DNA of 64,000 nucleotides from an uncultured Chryseobacterium sp. (GTDB lineage: Bacteria; Bacteroidota; Bacteroidia; Flavobacteriales; Weeksellaceae): the NCBI GenBank assembly GCA_913778505.1, contig CAJYWD010000032.1, forward strand, positions 1 to 64,000, written 5' to 3'. The notes beneath the pieces are model-generated. The model saw only the letters and a list, made by a program, of their open reading frames with translations, was not told the origin of the DNA and did no database searches. Made by a program: the position numbers and the translations under genes. Below, piece after piece: positions 26,178-35,500 of this stretch; within the stretch, counting starts at the first letter, position 1; every line of letters begins with the position of its first letter.

Positions 26178-26279
26178 ATGAAATCGCCATTAACCAATTT
26201 GCAAAAAAACACCAACGAAGATTAACTTTGTTCAGTTCGGGCAAGCTCTCGTGTTGGCGACAATTTGTGACCATTAAAA
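26178..26279. repeat. ~100-bp dispersed intergenic repeat, copy B
   Basis: Gap-free counterpart of 2637-2738. It ends eight bases before the cytochrome ATG. Includes CGGG-caagct-CTCG in place of the copy A hairpin, so the short stem has partly changed. Confidence 0.85.
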
Positions 26280-26287
26280 AATTAAAT

Positions 26288-26668
26288 ATGAAAAGACTAT
26301 TTCTGGCGTTTGCTCTGGCTTCAATTGTGGCTTGCTCCAAAACTGATAATTCTGGAAACAAAGATGTTCTGAAAGAAGAACCCGAAGCTGTGCCAAAAGT
26401 TGTAACCGACCCAATTGCAGAAGGAAAGTCACTTATTGAAGGCGCAGATTGTTTAGGATGTCATAATATGGACGAACGGATGATTGGCCCGTCATACAAA
26501 GAAGTGGCAGCGAAATATGAAAATACACCAGAAAATGTGGAAATGTTGGCGGCTAAAATCATTAAAGGAAGCTCAGGTATTTGGGGCGATGTTCCGATGC
26601 CTGCTCACAATGGAATGAGCAAAGACAATGCGAAGTTTATGGCGCAATACATTTTGTCCTCGAAATAG
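26288..26668 (+). CDS. c-type cytochrome lipoprotein
   Basis: 126 aa. I place the start at ATG 26288; the longer frame from a TTG at 26228 lies inside the repeat. The lipoprotein signal MKRLFLAFALASIVAC puts lipidated Cys16 at the membrane. A single haem-binding CLGCH (residues 55-59) and the distal Met in VPMPAHNGM define a class I cytochrome c, similar to the small c551/c552 electron carriers. It would carry electrons on the periplasmic side, partner unknown. It is followed by its own terminator. Confidence 0.93.
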   Translation: MKRLFLAFALASIVACSKTDNSGNKDVLKEEPEAVPKVVTDPIAEGKSLIEGADCLGCHNMDERMIGPSYKEVAAKYENTPENVEMLAAKIIKGSSGIWGDVPMPAHNGMSKDNAKFMAQYILSSK

Positions 26669-26695
26669 ATATCATTGTTAAAAGAATAAGTTATA

Positions 26696-26719
26696 GGCAG
26701 TTTTTCAACTGTCTTTTTT
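26696..26719 (+). terminator. Terminator of the cytochrome gene
   Basis: Stem GGCAGTT / AACTGTC with one G-T pair, loop TTTC, then six T. Confidence 0.8.
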
Positions 26720-26770
26720 GTTGATATCTCTTTTGGGGAAAATGACTATCTTTTCAAAAATAAAAATCCA

Positions 26771-28909
26771 ATGAAGTCTATTTTATATTCTGCTATGTTG
26801 TTTTCCACATCGCTATGTGCGCAGGAACATCTCTATGATTATACTTTTTTCACGAACAGTTTGATGAAAGATAATTTCTTTTATGGAAATGTAAAATATT
26901 CAGGTTCAGCTTCTGTGAAAAATCAGAATAATAAATTGCTGGTAGATAAAAATGAGTTCCATTCTCCTGGAAATTCCCTTTTACTGGATTATAGAAATGC
27001 CAAAGACGGAAAATGGGAAGCATCAGTAGAATATGAAGATGTAAGAGGAAAGGATTTCTTTACCAAAGCTAATTTCCTGAGTTTTTGGATTAAATCTGAG
27101 AAAAATAATTCTAATATTCTACCAGCTGTAAAACTTCAAAAAACTGACGGAAGCTTTTCCAAACCGATAAAGCTTAATCTGACGAAAAAAAATCAATGGG
27201 AAAATGTATTGATTGATATTTCAAGTTTGGATACTTCGGTAAAAGATAACCCGAAATCAGTCAAAGCAATTGTTTTTTCTCAAGCGGAAAATTCGGATTC
27301 GAATAACAAAATTTGGTTGGATGATATTGCTTTCATCGATTCAAAAGACAAGAAAACGATTGCTGAGACTGCTAAAATTTCAGTGGCGAAAGGTTATATG
27401 AAACACGTGGATTTGAAATGGAATACAATCTCTGGCAATAACATCAGATATGTAAAAATCTACCGTTCGGAAAATGGAAAAGAGTTTAAACCAGTCGGTA
27501 TTCAGGATGCTTATATCGATAGATTTGCAGATTTTACTAATGAAACAGGAAAGAAATATTCCTATAAAATCAGTTTCCTGGACCAACTTTTTAATGAATC
27601 AAAATTATCAGAAATCGTCTCTGCAGAAACTAAAAATATGTCGGATGAAGAATTGATGACGATGGTTCAGGAAGCGTCTTTCAATTATTATTGGGATGGC
27701 GCAGAACCGGAAAGTGGTTTGTCAAAAGAAAATACCAACGGAAGACAGAATATGATTGCAACCGGCGCTTCGGGTTTCGGAATTATGGCGCTGATTGCAG
27801 GAACCGAACGTGGATTTATTACAAGAAAAGAATCTGTTGAACGATTTACAAAAATTGTAAATTTCATAGAAAAAGCCGACAAGTATCACGGTGCAGTCGC
27901 CCATTTCATCGATGGAAAAACAGGGAAAACCGAACCTTTTTTCGGAAAGAGAGATAACGGAGCAGATTTGGTGGAAACATCGTTTTTCGTTCAGGGATTG
28001 TTGGCAGCCCATCAATATTTTAATAAAGACAATGCTGAAGAAAAAAATATCAGACAAAAAATTGACAAATTCTGGAAAGGAATAGAGTGGGATTGGTTCA
28101 AGCAAACGCAAGATAGCAAATATCTATATTGGCACTGGTCGCCTGACCAAGGTTGGGTAATTAACCATAATCTGATTGGCTGGAACGAGACGATGGTCAC
28201 TTATCTGATGGCAATCGCTTCGCCGACACATTCTGTTCCGGCGAGTATGTATTATTCAGGTTGGGCAAGTCAGGATAAATTGGCACAGGATTACCGTAAA
28301 GATTGGGGAAAGTCTGATGAAGGTGCAATGTACACCAACGGCAATACTTATTACGGAATCAAACTGGATGTTGGCGTGAACAAAGGCGGACCGCTGTTTT
28401 TCGCACATTATTCTTTTATGGGTTATGACCCGCACGGATTGACGGACAGATACACCAACTATTTCAAAAACAATCAGAATATTGCTAAAATTAATTACCT
28501 GTATTGTGTTGAAAATCCGAAAAAACAAAAGGGTTATGGTAAAGACGGTTGGGGTTTAACAGCTTCCGATGGACCAAATGGTTATAATCCTGATGAGCCT
28601 GTGGAAAGAGAAGATACAGGAAAATTGACTCCGACTGGCGCAATTGCATCTTTCCCATACACACCAACGGAATCGATGGCGGTTTTGAAAAATTTCTACC
28701 TCAATTACGGCGATTTTCTTTGGGGAGAATATGGTTTCCGGGATTCATTTGATTTGAATAACAATTGGTGTTCGCCAATTTTTATGGGACTGAATCAGGC
28801 GCCAATGACCGTGATGATGGAAAATCACAGAACGGGCTTAATTTGGAATTTATTTATGAGTCATCCTAACGTGAAAGCCGGAATCGAAAAATTGAACAAA
28901 GAGAAATAA
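26771..28909 (+). CDS. Secreted glycoamylase-domain (PF10091, GH144-type) glycosidase
   Basis: 712 aa with a signal peptide (MKSILYSAMLFSTSLCAQ). The N-terminal ~190 residues look like a beta-sandwich carbohydrate-binding module (NSLLLDYRNAKDGKWEASVEY...IWLDDIAFID). A fibronectin-like segment follows (~205-285: KHVDLKWNTISGNNIRYVKIYRSENGKEFKPVG). The C-terminal 430 residues are an (alpha/alpha)6 barrel of the PF10091 glycoamylase family (FNYYWDGAEPESGL, ATGASGFGIMALIAG, WNETMVTYLMAIASPTH, FFAHYSFMGYDPHGLTD). Characterised relatives in GH144 are endo-beta-1,2-glucanases, so beta-1,2-glucan is a possible substrate. rlmF starts on the base after its stop codon. Confidence 0.88.
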   Translation: MKSILYSAMLFSTSLCAQEHLYDYTFFTNSLMKDNFFYGNVKYSGSASVKNQNNKLLVDKNEFHSPGNSLLLDYRNAKDGKWEASVEYEDVRGKDFFTKANFLSFWIKSEKNNSNILPAVKLQKTDGSFSKPIKLNLTKKNQWENVLIDISSLDTSVKDNPKSVKAIVFSQAENSDSNNKIWLDDIAFIDSKDKKTIAETAKISVAKGYMKHVDLKWNTISGNNIRYVKIYRSENGKEFKPVGIQDAYIDRFADFTNETGKKYSYKISFLDQLFNESKLSEIVSAETKNMSDEELMTMVQEASFNYYWDGAEPESGLSKENTNGRQNMIATGASGFGIMALIAGTERGFITRKESVERFTKIVNFIEKADKYHGAVAHFIDGKTGKTEPFFGKRDNGADLVETSFFVQGLLAAHQYFNKDNAEEKNIRQKIDKFWKGIEWDWFKQTQDSKYLYWHWSPDQGWVINHNLIGWNETMVTYLMAIASPTHSVPASMYYSGWASQDKLAQDYRKDWGKSDEGAMYTNGNTYYGIKLDVGVNKGGPLFFAHYSFMGYDPHGLTDRYTNYFKNNQNIAKINYLYCVENPKKQKGYGKDGWGLTASDGPNGYNPDEPVEREDTGKLTPTGAIASFPYTPTESMAVLKNFYLNYGDFLWGEYGFRDSFDLNNNWCSPIFMGLNQAPMTVMMENHRTGLIWNLFMSHPNVKAGIEKLNKEK

Positions 28910-29845
28910 ATGTCAGAAAAATCCAGCTTACATCCAAGAAATCTCCATCGCAATTCTTACGATTTTGAAGAATTAATTTCTGTTGTTCCAGAGTTGAAAC
29001 ATTACGTTTTCAAAAATGATTACGATACTTTGACGATTAATTTCAGCATCCCAAAAGCCGTTAGATTGCTGAACAAAGCCTTGCTTCTTAAATATTACAA
29101 CGTCAGGGATTGGGATATTCCGGAAGGCAATCTTTGTCCACCGATTCCGGGCAGAGCAGATTATGTTCATTATTTGGCGGATTTGTTGGCGGAAGATAAT
29201 GGCGAAATCCCAAAAGGAAATTCGGTGAAAGGTTTAGATATAGGAACGGGAGCCAATCTCGTTTATCCGTTGATTGCGAATCATTCTTATGGCTGGGAAA
29301 TGACTGGAACAGACATTAATCAGGATTCTTTGGAGAATGCTCAAAAGATTTTGGAAAGTAATCCTGATTTTAAAGAAAATATCCAACTGAAACTTCAACC
29401 TCAAACAGATTTGATTTTTAAAAACATCATTTCAAAAGACGAGAAGTTCACATTTTCGATGTGCAATCCACCGTTCCACGATTCCGAAGAATCAGCTTTA
29501 CAAGGTAATCGGAGAAAGAATAACAATCTCAGAAAATCAAAAACTCAGAAACCTAATCTTAATTTCAGTGGACAACACTCCGAATTGTGGTGCGAAGGTG
29601 GCGAAATGGCTTTCATCAAAAAAATGATTAATGAAAGTGTAGAATTTTCCTCCAACGTTCTTTGGTTCACAAGTTTGGTTTCCAAAAAGGATAATCTTCA
29701 TCAGTTGACTACACTTCTGAAAAACCTCAAAGTGCCCGAATTCAAAACAATTGATATGGCGCAAGGGCAGAAAATCAGCAGGATTTTGGCTTGGACGTTT
29801 ATTCCGAAAGAAAATAGGAAAGATTGGTTTTCTAGTTTTAAGTAA
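28910..29845 (+). CDS. rlmF: 23S rRNA (adenine(1618)-N(6))-methyltransferase
   Basis: 311 aa SAM-dependent methyltransferase that modifies A1618 of 23S rRNA. The N-terminal SLHPRNLHRNSYDFEELI block is typical of RlmF. Motif I is VKGLDIGTGANLVYPLIA, and the catalytic NPPF sits in MCNPPFHDSEESA. The ELWCEGGEMAFIKKMI region supports the assignment. Its ATG directly abuts the stop codon of the glycosidase gene, so the two are translationally adjacent, although their roles seem unrelated. Confidence 0.95.
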   Translation: MSEKSSLHPRNLHRNSYDFEELISVVPELKHYVFKNDYDTLTINFSIPKAVRLLNKALLLKYYNVRDWDIPEGNLCPPIPGRADYVHYLADLLAEDNGEIPKGNSVKGLDIGTGANLVYPLIANHSYGWEMTGTDINQDSLENAQKILESNPDFKENIQLKLQPQTDLIFKNIISKDEKFTFSMCNPPFHDSEESALQGNRRKNNNLRKSKTQKPNLNFSGQHSELWCEGGEMAFIKKMINESVEFSSNVLWFTSLVSKKDNLHQLTTLLKNLKVPEFKTIDMAQGQKISRILAWTFIPKENRKDWFSSFK

Positions 29846-29853
29846 TAATTTTT

Positions 29854-29975
29854 AGGGCAGCTTAATCCGCCTTCCGTTCCCGCTTTTTTCTGTCATTGCG
29901 AACGAAGTGAAGCAATCTGTTGAACTCTAGCACAATCGCAATAACAAAAAAAGAGCTCCACTCAAGTCGGGCTGC
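29854..29975. repeat. Oligo-T/oligo-A hairpin repeat, copy R4, with nested inverted repeat
   Basis: Arms GCAGCTTAATCCGCC...CGCTTTTTT and AAAAAAAGAGCTCC...TCGGGCTGC. The loop holds a second inverted repeat, TGTCATTGCGA (29892-29902) and TCGCAATAACA (29935-29945), including GAACGAAGTGAAGCAATCT, itself a motif I recall as widely dispersed in bacteria. Confidence 0.8.
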
Positions 29976-30016
29976 AGATTGAACATATAATCAAATTTTC
30001 TGTAAAACTTCACGAT

Positions 30017-30065
30017 TTGTCATTCCGTAGGAATCTATGTTGTTGAGATTCCTACAGAATGACAA
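30017..30065. repeat. GTCATTCC inverted repeat, copy 2
   Basis: TTGTCATTCCGTAGGAATCT against AGATTCCTACAGAATGACAA, a shorter-loop version of 12961-13029. Confidence 0.8.
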
Positions 30066-30123
30066 GATTGTATTGAAAATGAATCTGCAAAATCAGCTTA
30101 ATCAGCGAGAAACCTAAAACCTT

Positions 30124-30199
30124 AGCTGAGCAAAGCGCCTTTGCGAACCTTAAGATAGCTTCAATAATTTTAAAGATCTTTGCGTTCTTTGCGTTTAAA
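30124..30199. repeat. CTTTGCG-type filler repeat, copy 2
   Basis: GCTGAGCAAAGCGCCTTTGCG...AGATCTTTGCGTTCTTTGCG aligns with 13056-13130. The 428-bp gap between rlmF and lysS holds this, R4 and the GTCATTCC hairpin, and no ORF. Confidence 0.6.
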
Positions 30200-30242
30200 T
30201 GACTCATCAAAATTTAACTTCCGCAACCAATTTAAAAATCAC

Positions 30243-30250
30243 TATTTTTG
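30243..30250 (+). promoter_or_regulatory. Candidate -7 element of lysS
   Basis: TATTTTTG, 23 nt before the lysS ATG. Confidence 0.6.
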
Positions 30251-30273
30251 CAGTTCGAAAAAATTGAATTAAA

Positions 30274-31974
30274 ATGTCATTATCAGAACAGGAAATTATC
30301 CGTCGCGAAAAATTGCAGAAACTGACCGACTTGGGAATCGACTCGTTCCCGGCCGCTGAATACAAAATCACGGACACCACAAAATCTATAAAAAAGCATT
30401 TTGAAGAAGGTAAGAAGGTGGTGATTGCCGGACGATTGATGTCCAGAAGAATTCAGGGGAAGGCAAGTTTTGCAGAATTGCAGGATTCCGAAGGCAGAAT
30501 TCAGGTTTATTTTAACCGTGATGAGATTTGTACTGGTGATGATAAAACTTTATACAACGAGGTTTACAAGCATCTTTTAGACATCGGTGACATCATCGGA
30601 ATCGAAGGTGAATTGTTCAAAACTCAAGTTGGAGAGATGACAGTAATGGTGAAAAACTTTACTTTGCTGACAAAAGCTCTTCGCCCGCTTCCGCTTCCAA
30701 AAGTAGATGCTGAAGGTAATGTTTATGACGGATTCACCGATGCGGAATTACGTTACAGACAACGTTATGCGGATTTGGTTGTGAATCCTCATGTGAAAGA
30801 AATCTTCGTAAAAAGAACAAAATTGTTCAATGCGATGAGAACGTTCTTCAATGATGCCGGATATTTTGAAGTGGAAACACCAATTTTACAGGCCATTCCC
30901 GGCGGTGCAGCAGCGCGCCCGTTCATCACGCATCACAATGCTTTGGATATTCCTTTGTATATGAGAATTGCCAACGAATTATATCTGAAAAGACTGATCG
31001 TTGGTGGATTTGACGGTGTTTATGAGTTCTCGAAAAATTTCAGAAATGAAGGAATGGACAGAACGCATAACCCGGAATTCACGGCGATGGAAATCTACGT
31101 GGCTTACAAAGATTACAACTGGATGATGGATTTCACGGAAAAATTGTTGGAGTTCTGCGCAACTTCGGTCAACGGTTCTGCTGAATCCACTTTCGGAGAA
31201 CATCAAATCAGCTGGAAAGCGCCTTATCCAAGGGTTTCTATGACAGAAGCGATTTTGAAATATACAGGATTTGACATCACTGGAAAATCTGAGCAAGAAT
31301 TGTTTGATTTTGCAAAATCTATCGGAATCGAGGTGGATGAAACAATGGGCAAAGGAAAATTGATTGATGAGATTTTCGGAGAAAAGTGTGAAGGAAACTT
31401 CATTCAGCCGACTTTCATCACAGATTATCCTGTGGAGATGTCGCCATTGACCAAAAAACACAGAAGCAAAGAAGGTTTGACGGAGCGTTTCGAATTGATG
31501 GTTTGTGGTAAAGAAATCGCCAATGCTTATTCGGAGCTGAATGACCCGATTGACCAAAGACAGCGTTTTGAACATCAGTTATTGTTATCAGAAAAAGGCG
31601 ATGATGAAGCAACGGGATTCATTGATGAAGACTTCCTTAGAGCTTTGGAATACGGAATGCCGCCAACGTCTGGTCTTGGAATCGGGATGGACCGTTTGAT
31701 TATGTTCCTGACCAATAATCCGTCCATCCAGGAAGTGCTTTTCTTTCCGCAAATGAGACCGGAGAAAAAGTCCCCAACCGTTGAATTAGGCGAAGATGAA
31801 AAAGTGATTCTTGAAATCCTTAATTCTCAGGAAGATGCATTGGAGCTGAATGAAGTAAAAACCCGTTCCCAGCTTTCCGGAAAAAAATGGGACAAAGCAT
31901 CTAAAACCTTAACTAAAAATAATTTGGTAAAAGTTGAGAAAATTGATGAGATTTTATTAATGAAGTTGGTTTAA
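30274..31974 (+). CDS. lysS: Lysyl-tRNA synthetase (class II)
   Basis: 566 aa. The N-terminal OB-fold anticodon-binding domain (VVIAGRLMSRRIQGKASFAELQDSEGRIQVYF) leads into the class IIb catalytic core. Motif 2 is KNFRNEGMDRTHNPEFTAMEIY and motif 3 is GLGIGMDRLIMFLTN. The protein is about 65 residues longer than E. coli LysS: after motif 3 and FFPQMRPEKK it has an extra tail (LGEDEKVILEILNSQEDALELNEVKTRSQLSGKKWDKASKTLTKNNLVKV) resembling a small winged-helix domain, which I have seen in other Flavobacteriia LysS. Stand-alone gene with its own promoter and terminator. Confidence 0.96.
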   Translation: MSLSEQEIIRREKLQKLTDLGIDSFPAAEYKITDTTKSIKKHFEEGKKVVIAGRLMSRRIQGKASFAELQDSEGRIQVYFNRDEICTGDDKTLYNEVYKHLLDIGDIIGIEGELFKTQVGEMTVMVKNFTLLTKALRPLPLPKVDAEGNVYDGFTDAELRYRQRYADLVVNPHVKEIFVKRTKLFNAMRTFFNDAGYFEVETPILQAIPGGAAARPFITHHNALDIPLYMRIANELYLKRLIVGGFDGVYEFSKNFRNEGMDRTHNPEFTAMEIYVAYKDYNWMMDFTEKLLEFCATSVNGSAESTFGEHQISWKAPYPRVSMTEAILKYTGFDITGKSEQELFDFAKSIGIEVDETMGKGKLIDEIFGEKCEGNFIQPTFITDYPVEMSPLTKKHRSKEGLTERFELMVCGKEIANAYSELNDPIDQRQRFEHQLLLSEKGDDEATGFIDEDFLRALEYGMPPTSGLGIGMDRLIMFLTNNPSIQEVLFFPQMRPEKKSPTVELGEDEKVILEILNSQEDALELNEVKTRSQLSGKKWDKASKTLTKNNLVKVEKIDEILLMKLV

Positions 31975-32170
31975 GGTTTTCTTGAAATTGTTGTCGAAAA
32001 CTATTCAGAATAAAATTTAATTTATTAATTATTCAAGCAATTTTATTAATTGATGTTAAATTGTTAAAATTTAATTTTGGTTTTAATTTTTAATTATTAA
32101 AAATAATTTCAGGATGATAGTTCGATGAAAATGTAATATTATTTTAATTGAAATTATGTTTTAAATATTG

Positions 32171-32198
32171 CACCCCTAAATTATTTAGGGGTGTTTTT
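32171..32198 (+). terminator. Terminator between lysS and gltB
   Basis: 10-bp perfect stem CACCCCTAAA / TTTAGGGGTG, 3-nt loop, then five T. The stem is unusually GC-rich for its AT-rich surroundings. Confidence 0.9.
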
Positions 32199-32479
32199 GT
32201 TTTATGGATTGATTTTTAGACTTTACTGGATTTTTTAGAAAAATGAGATTCTATTTCAATCTTTTTTTAACCTAAGTGAAATGTTGATTTAATTAATTAT
32301 CTGATTATGAATATTTTAAGTATTTTAAATGTTAATTTAATTTTAACGAATAATTATTTAATATTAAATTAATGTGAATTATTGCTAAATAAAAGATGTT
32401 TTATTTGTTTTAAATATTATTTGTAGTTTTTATAATTGCTGATTCGGTAATTTAAAATCATTTTTGACTTTTTTTTCAT

Positions 32480-32487
32480 TAAGTTTG
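32480..32487 (+). promoter_or_regulatory. Candidate -7 element of gltB
   Basis: TAAGTTTG, 22 nt before the gltB ATG. Confidence 0.55.
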
Positions 32488-32509
32488 TTAGTATCCAAAA
32501 TTAATGTAG

Positions 32510-35500
32510 ATGAAAAGAGCAAGGAAAATTTCCCAAAAATCCATTCCCGAAAATCAAGGACTTTATTTACCCGAAACAGAATTCGACTCCTGTGGCGTTG
32601 GCTTTGTGGCTAATATCAAAGGAATCAAAAGCTTCAAAATCGTCAGCGACGCCATTACGATGCTCGAAAATATGGAGCATCGTGGCGCAACCGGTTATGA
32701 AAGTAATACGGGTGACGGCGCGGGTTTGCAGATTCAGATTCCGCACGAGCTGTTGTATGATGAGGCGCTTAATTTCGGTTTTGACTTGCCAGAACCGGGT
32801 TTTTATGGCGTTGGAATGTTGTTCTTTCCTCGGAATAATTTCATCCGCGAAGAATGTAAAGAGATTATCGAGCACTCTGCGGATAAACTTGGGCTCAGAA
32901 TTTTAGGCTATCGTCCCGTTCCTGTAAATAATATTGATTTGGGAGATTTGGCAAAAAGCGTAGAACCGGTGATGGAAATGCTCTTTGTGGAACGGCCTTT
33001 CGATGTGGAAACGGATAAAGATTTTGAAAGAAAACTGTTTGTCTTCCGCAATTATATTTCGCATCAGATTACCAGTGTGACGAGCAATGACCCGATTGGT
33101 TTTTATGTGGCTTCGTTTTCTTGTAAGAAATTGATTTACAAAGGACAATTGAGAAGTCTTCAGATTCGTAATTACTTCAAAGATTTGACGAATCCTAAAA
33201 CACGTTCGGCGTTTGGGATGATTCATTCCCGATTTGCAACCAATACTTCTCCGACTTGGAGCTTGGCGCAACCGTTTCGTTTTCTGGCACATAATGGCGA
33301 AATCAACACCATCGGCGGAAATCTCAATTGGCTGAAATCTTCTGAAAAAACTTTTTCAAACCCGAATTTCACGCCTCAGGAAATGGATATGATTTTGCCG
33401 TTGACAAAACCGAATCAATCCGATTCTTCCTATCTGGATAATATGGTGGAATTGCTTTATCATTCCGGTCGCTCGCTGCCACATACGATGATGATGCTGA
33501 TTCCGGAAGCCTGGGATGGAAACAAACAAATGGAAGATTATAAGAAAGATTTCTACGAGTTTCACGCCTGTATGATGGAACCTTGGGATGGCCCGGCTTC
33601 TATTTCTTTTACGGATGGCGAGATAATTGGTGCGACTTTGGACAGAAACGGACTTCGTCCTTCGAGATATTGCGTGACTTCAGACGATTTGGTAATCATG
33701 GCTTCGGAATCGGGAGCCTTGCCTGTCAATCCGAAAAATGTCATCAAAAGAGGCCGTCTTCAGCCGGGTAAAATGTTCTTGGTTGATATGAAAAAAGGTG
33801 TTATCGTAAGCGATGACGAACTGAAAAAAGACATTTGTACCTCACAGCCGTATCGTGATTGGCTGGATAAAATGAATATCAACCTTGAGGAATTGCCAAG
33901 TCCGAAAATCAGATTTAATAAACTGCAATCCGAAGATATTTTCAAATATCAGAAGGCTTTTGGCTATTCCAGGGAAGATTTGGATAAAGTCATCAAAGAA
34001 ATGGCGATTCACGGCAAAGAACCGATTGGCTCGATGGGATTTGATGCGCCTTTGGCGGTTTTGAGTGAAAAACCACAGCATTTCAGTTCTTATTTCAAGC
34101 AATTGTTTGCACAGGTAACAAATCCGCCAATCGACCCGATTCGTGAAAAATTGGTAATGTCATTAACGACGATTATCGGAGGGAACGGAAATCTTCTGGA
34201 AGATGATAGAAACTTTGCCCATTCCATAAAACTCGAACATCCGATTCTCAATAATGAACAATTGGAAAAATTGAGAAGTGTGGATACCGGAAAATTCCAA
34301 TCGAAAACGATTTATACATATTTTAAAGCAGATGGAAAAGAAGGAAGTCTCAAGAAAGCTCTGGATAGAATTTGCCGTTATGCGATGGATGCTGTGGAGG
34401 ATGGTTTTGAGGTAATTATTCTTTCCGACCGTTCGTTGGATTCGCAACACGCTTCGATTCCGTCTTTGCTGGCTTGTTCGGCTGTTCATCATCATTTGAT
34501 AAGAAAAGGTGTTCGCAGGAGAGTTGGTTTGGTCATTGAGGCTGGCGATGTTTGGGAGGTTCATCATTTCGCAAGTTTGCTTGGTTTTGGAGCAACGGCC
34601 ATTAATCCTTATCTGGCTTTGGCAAGTATCAGGCAGATGTTTTATGAGGGCGAGTTCAGTCCGGATTCTGATTTGGAACAGCTTGAATACCATTATAAAA
34701 AAGCGGTTGGCGACGGATTGCTGAAGATTTTTTCCAAAATGGGAATTTCAACTTTGCAATCTTATCACGGAGCGCAGATTTTTGAAATTATAGGTCTTAA
34801 TAAACCTTTGGTTAATACTTGTTTTACCGGAGCGATTTCCAGAATCAACGGAATCGGTTTTGATGAAATAGCGAAAGAAGCTTTGGCAAAACATTATCAG
34901 GCGTTTGAGAAAGATTCAGCGTTTGGAATTCTGGATTCCGGCGGGATTTACCAATGGCGAAAAGACAGCGAATATCATCAATTCAATCCTCAATCCATTC
35001 ATCTTTTGCAACAGGCAACCTGGAAGGATAATTACGAAACGTTCAAAAAATATTCCCGGGCGGTCAATCGTCAAACCGAAAATGCATCGTTATTAAGAGG
35101 TTTGTTGGAATTTAAAAATGACCGTCCATCTATTCCTCTATCAGAAGTGGAACCTGTTGAAAATATCCTGAAACGCTTCGCAACCGGAGCAATGTCTTTT
35201 GGCTCGATTTCCTGGGAAGCACATACGACTCTGGCAATTGCAATGAATAGAATTGGTGCAAAAAGCAATACAGGCGAAGGCGGCGAAGATGAAAACAGAT
35301 ATATCATTAATGAAAATGGCGACAACCTGCGTTCGTCAATCAAGCAGGTGGCTTCAGGGAGATTTGGTGTAACGGCGAGATATTTGGCAGAAGCAGAAGA
35401 GCTTCAAATCAAAATGGCTCAAGGTGCAAAACCGGGAGAAGGCGGGCAACTGTCGGGCGAAAAAGTGGATTCCTGGATTGGAAAAACTCGACATTCTACG

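Larger units (their letters stand above)
31975..32509. other. Intergenic region lysS-gltB (AT-rich)
   Basis: 535 bp, extremely AT-rich. It contains the lysS terminator at 32171-32198, oddly ~200 bp after the stop codon, and a candidate gltB -7 box. The rest (32200-32460) shows only short chance ORFs and no recognisable RNA. Confidence 0.6.

Noticed and set aside
26228-26287. Longer N-terminus for the cytochrome lipoprotein from a TTG
   Set aside because: The extra residues fall inside the dispersed repeat and would bury the lipoprotein signal peptide that starts at ATG 26288.
32307-32372. 21-codon Leu/Ile/Asn-rich ORF upstream of gltB as a leader peptide
   Set aside because: Its composition is what random AT-rich sequence gives. 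No competing hairpins follow it, and the encoded residues do not match the downstream enzyme.
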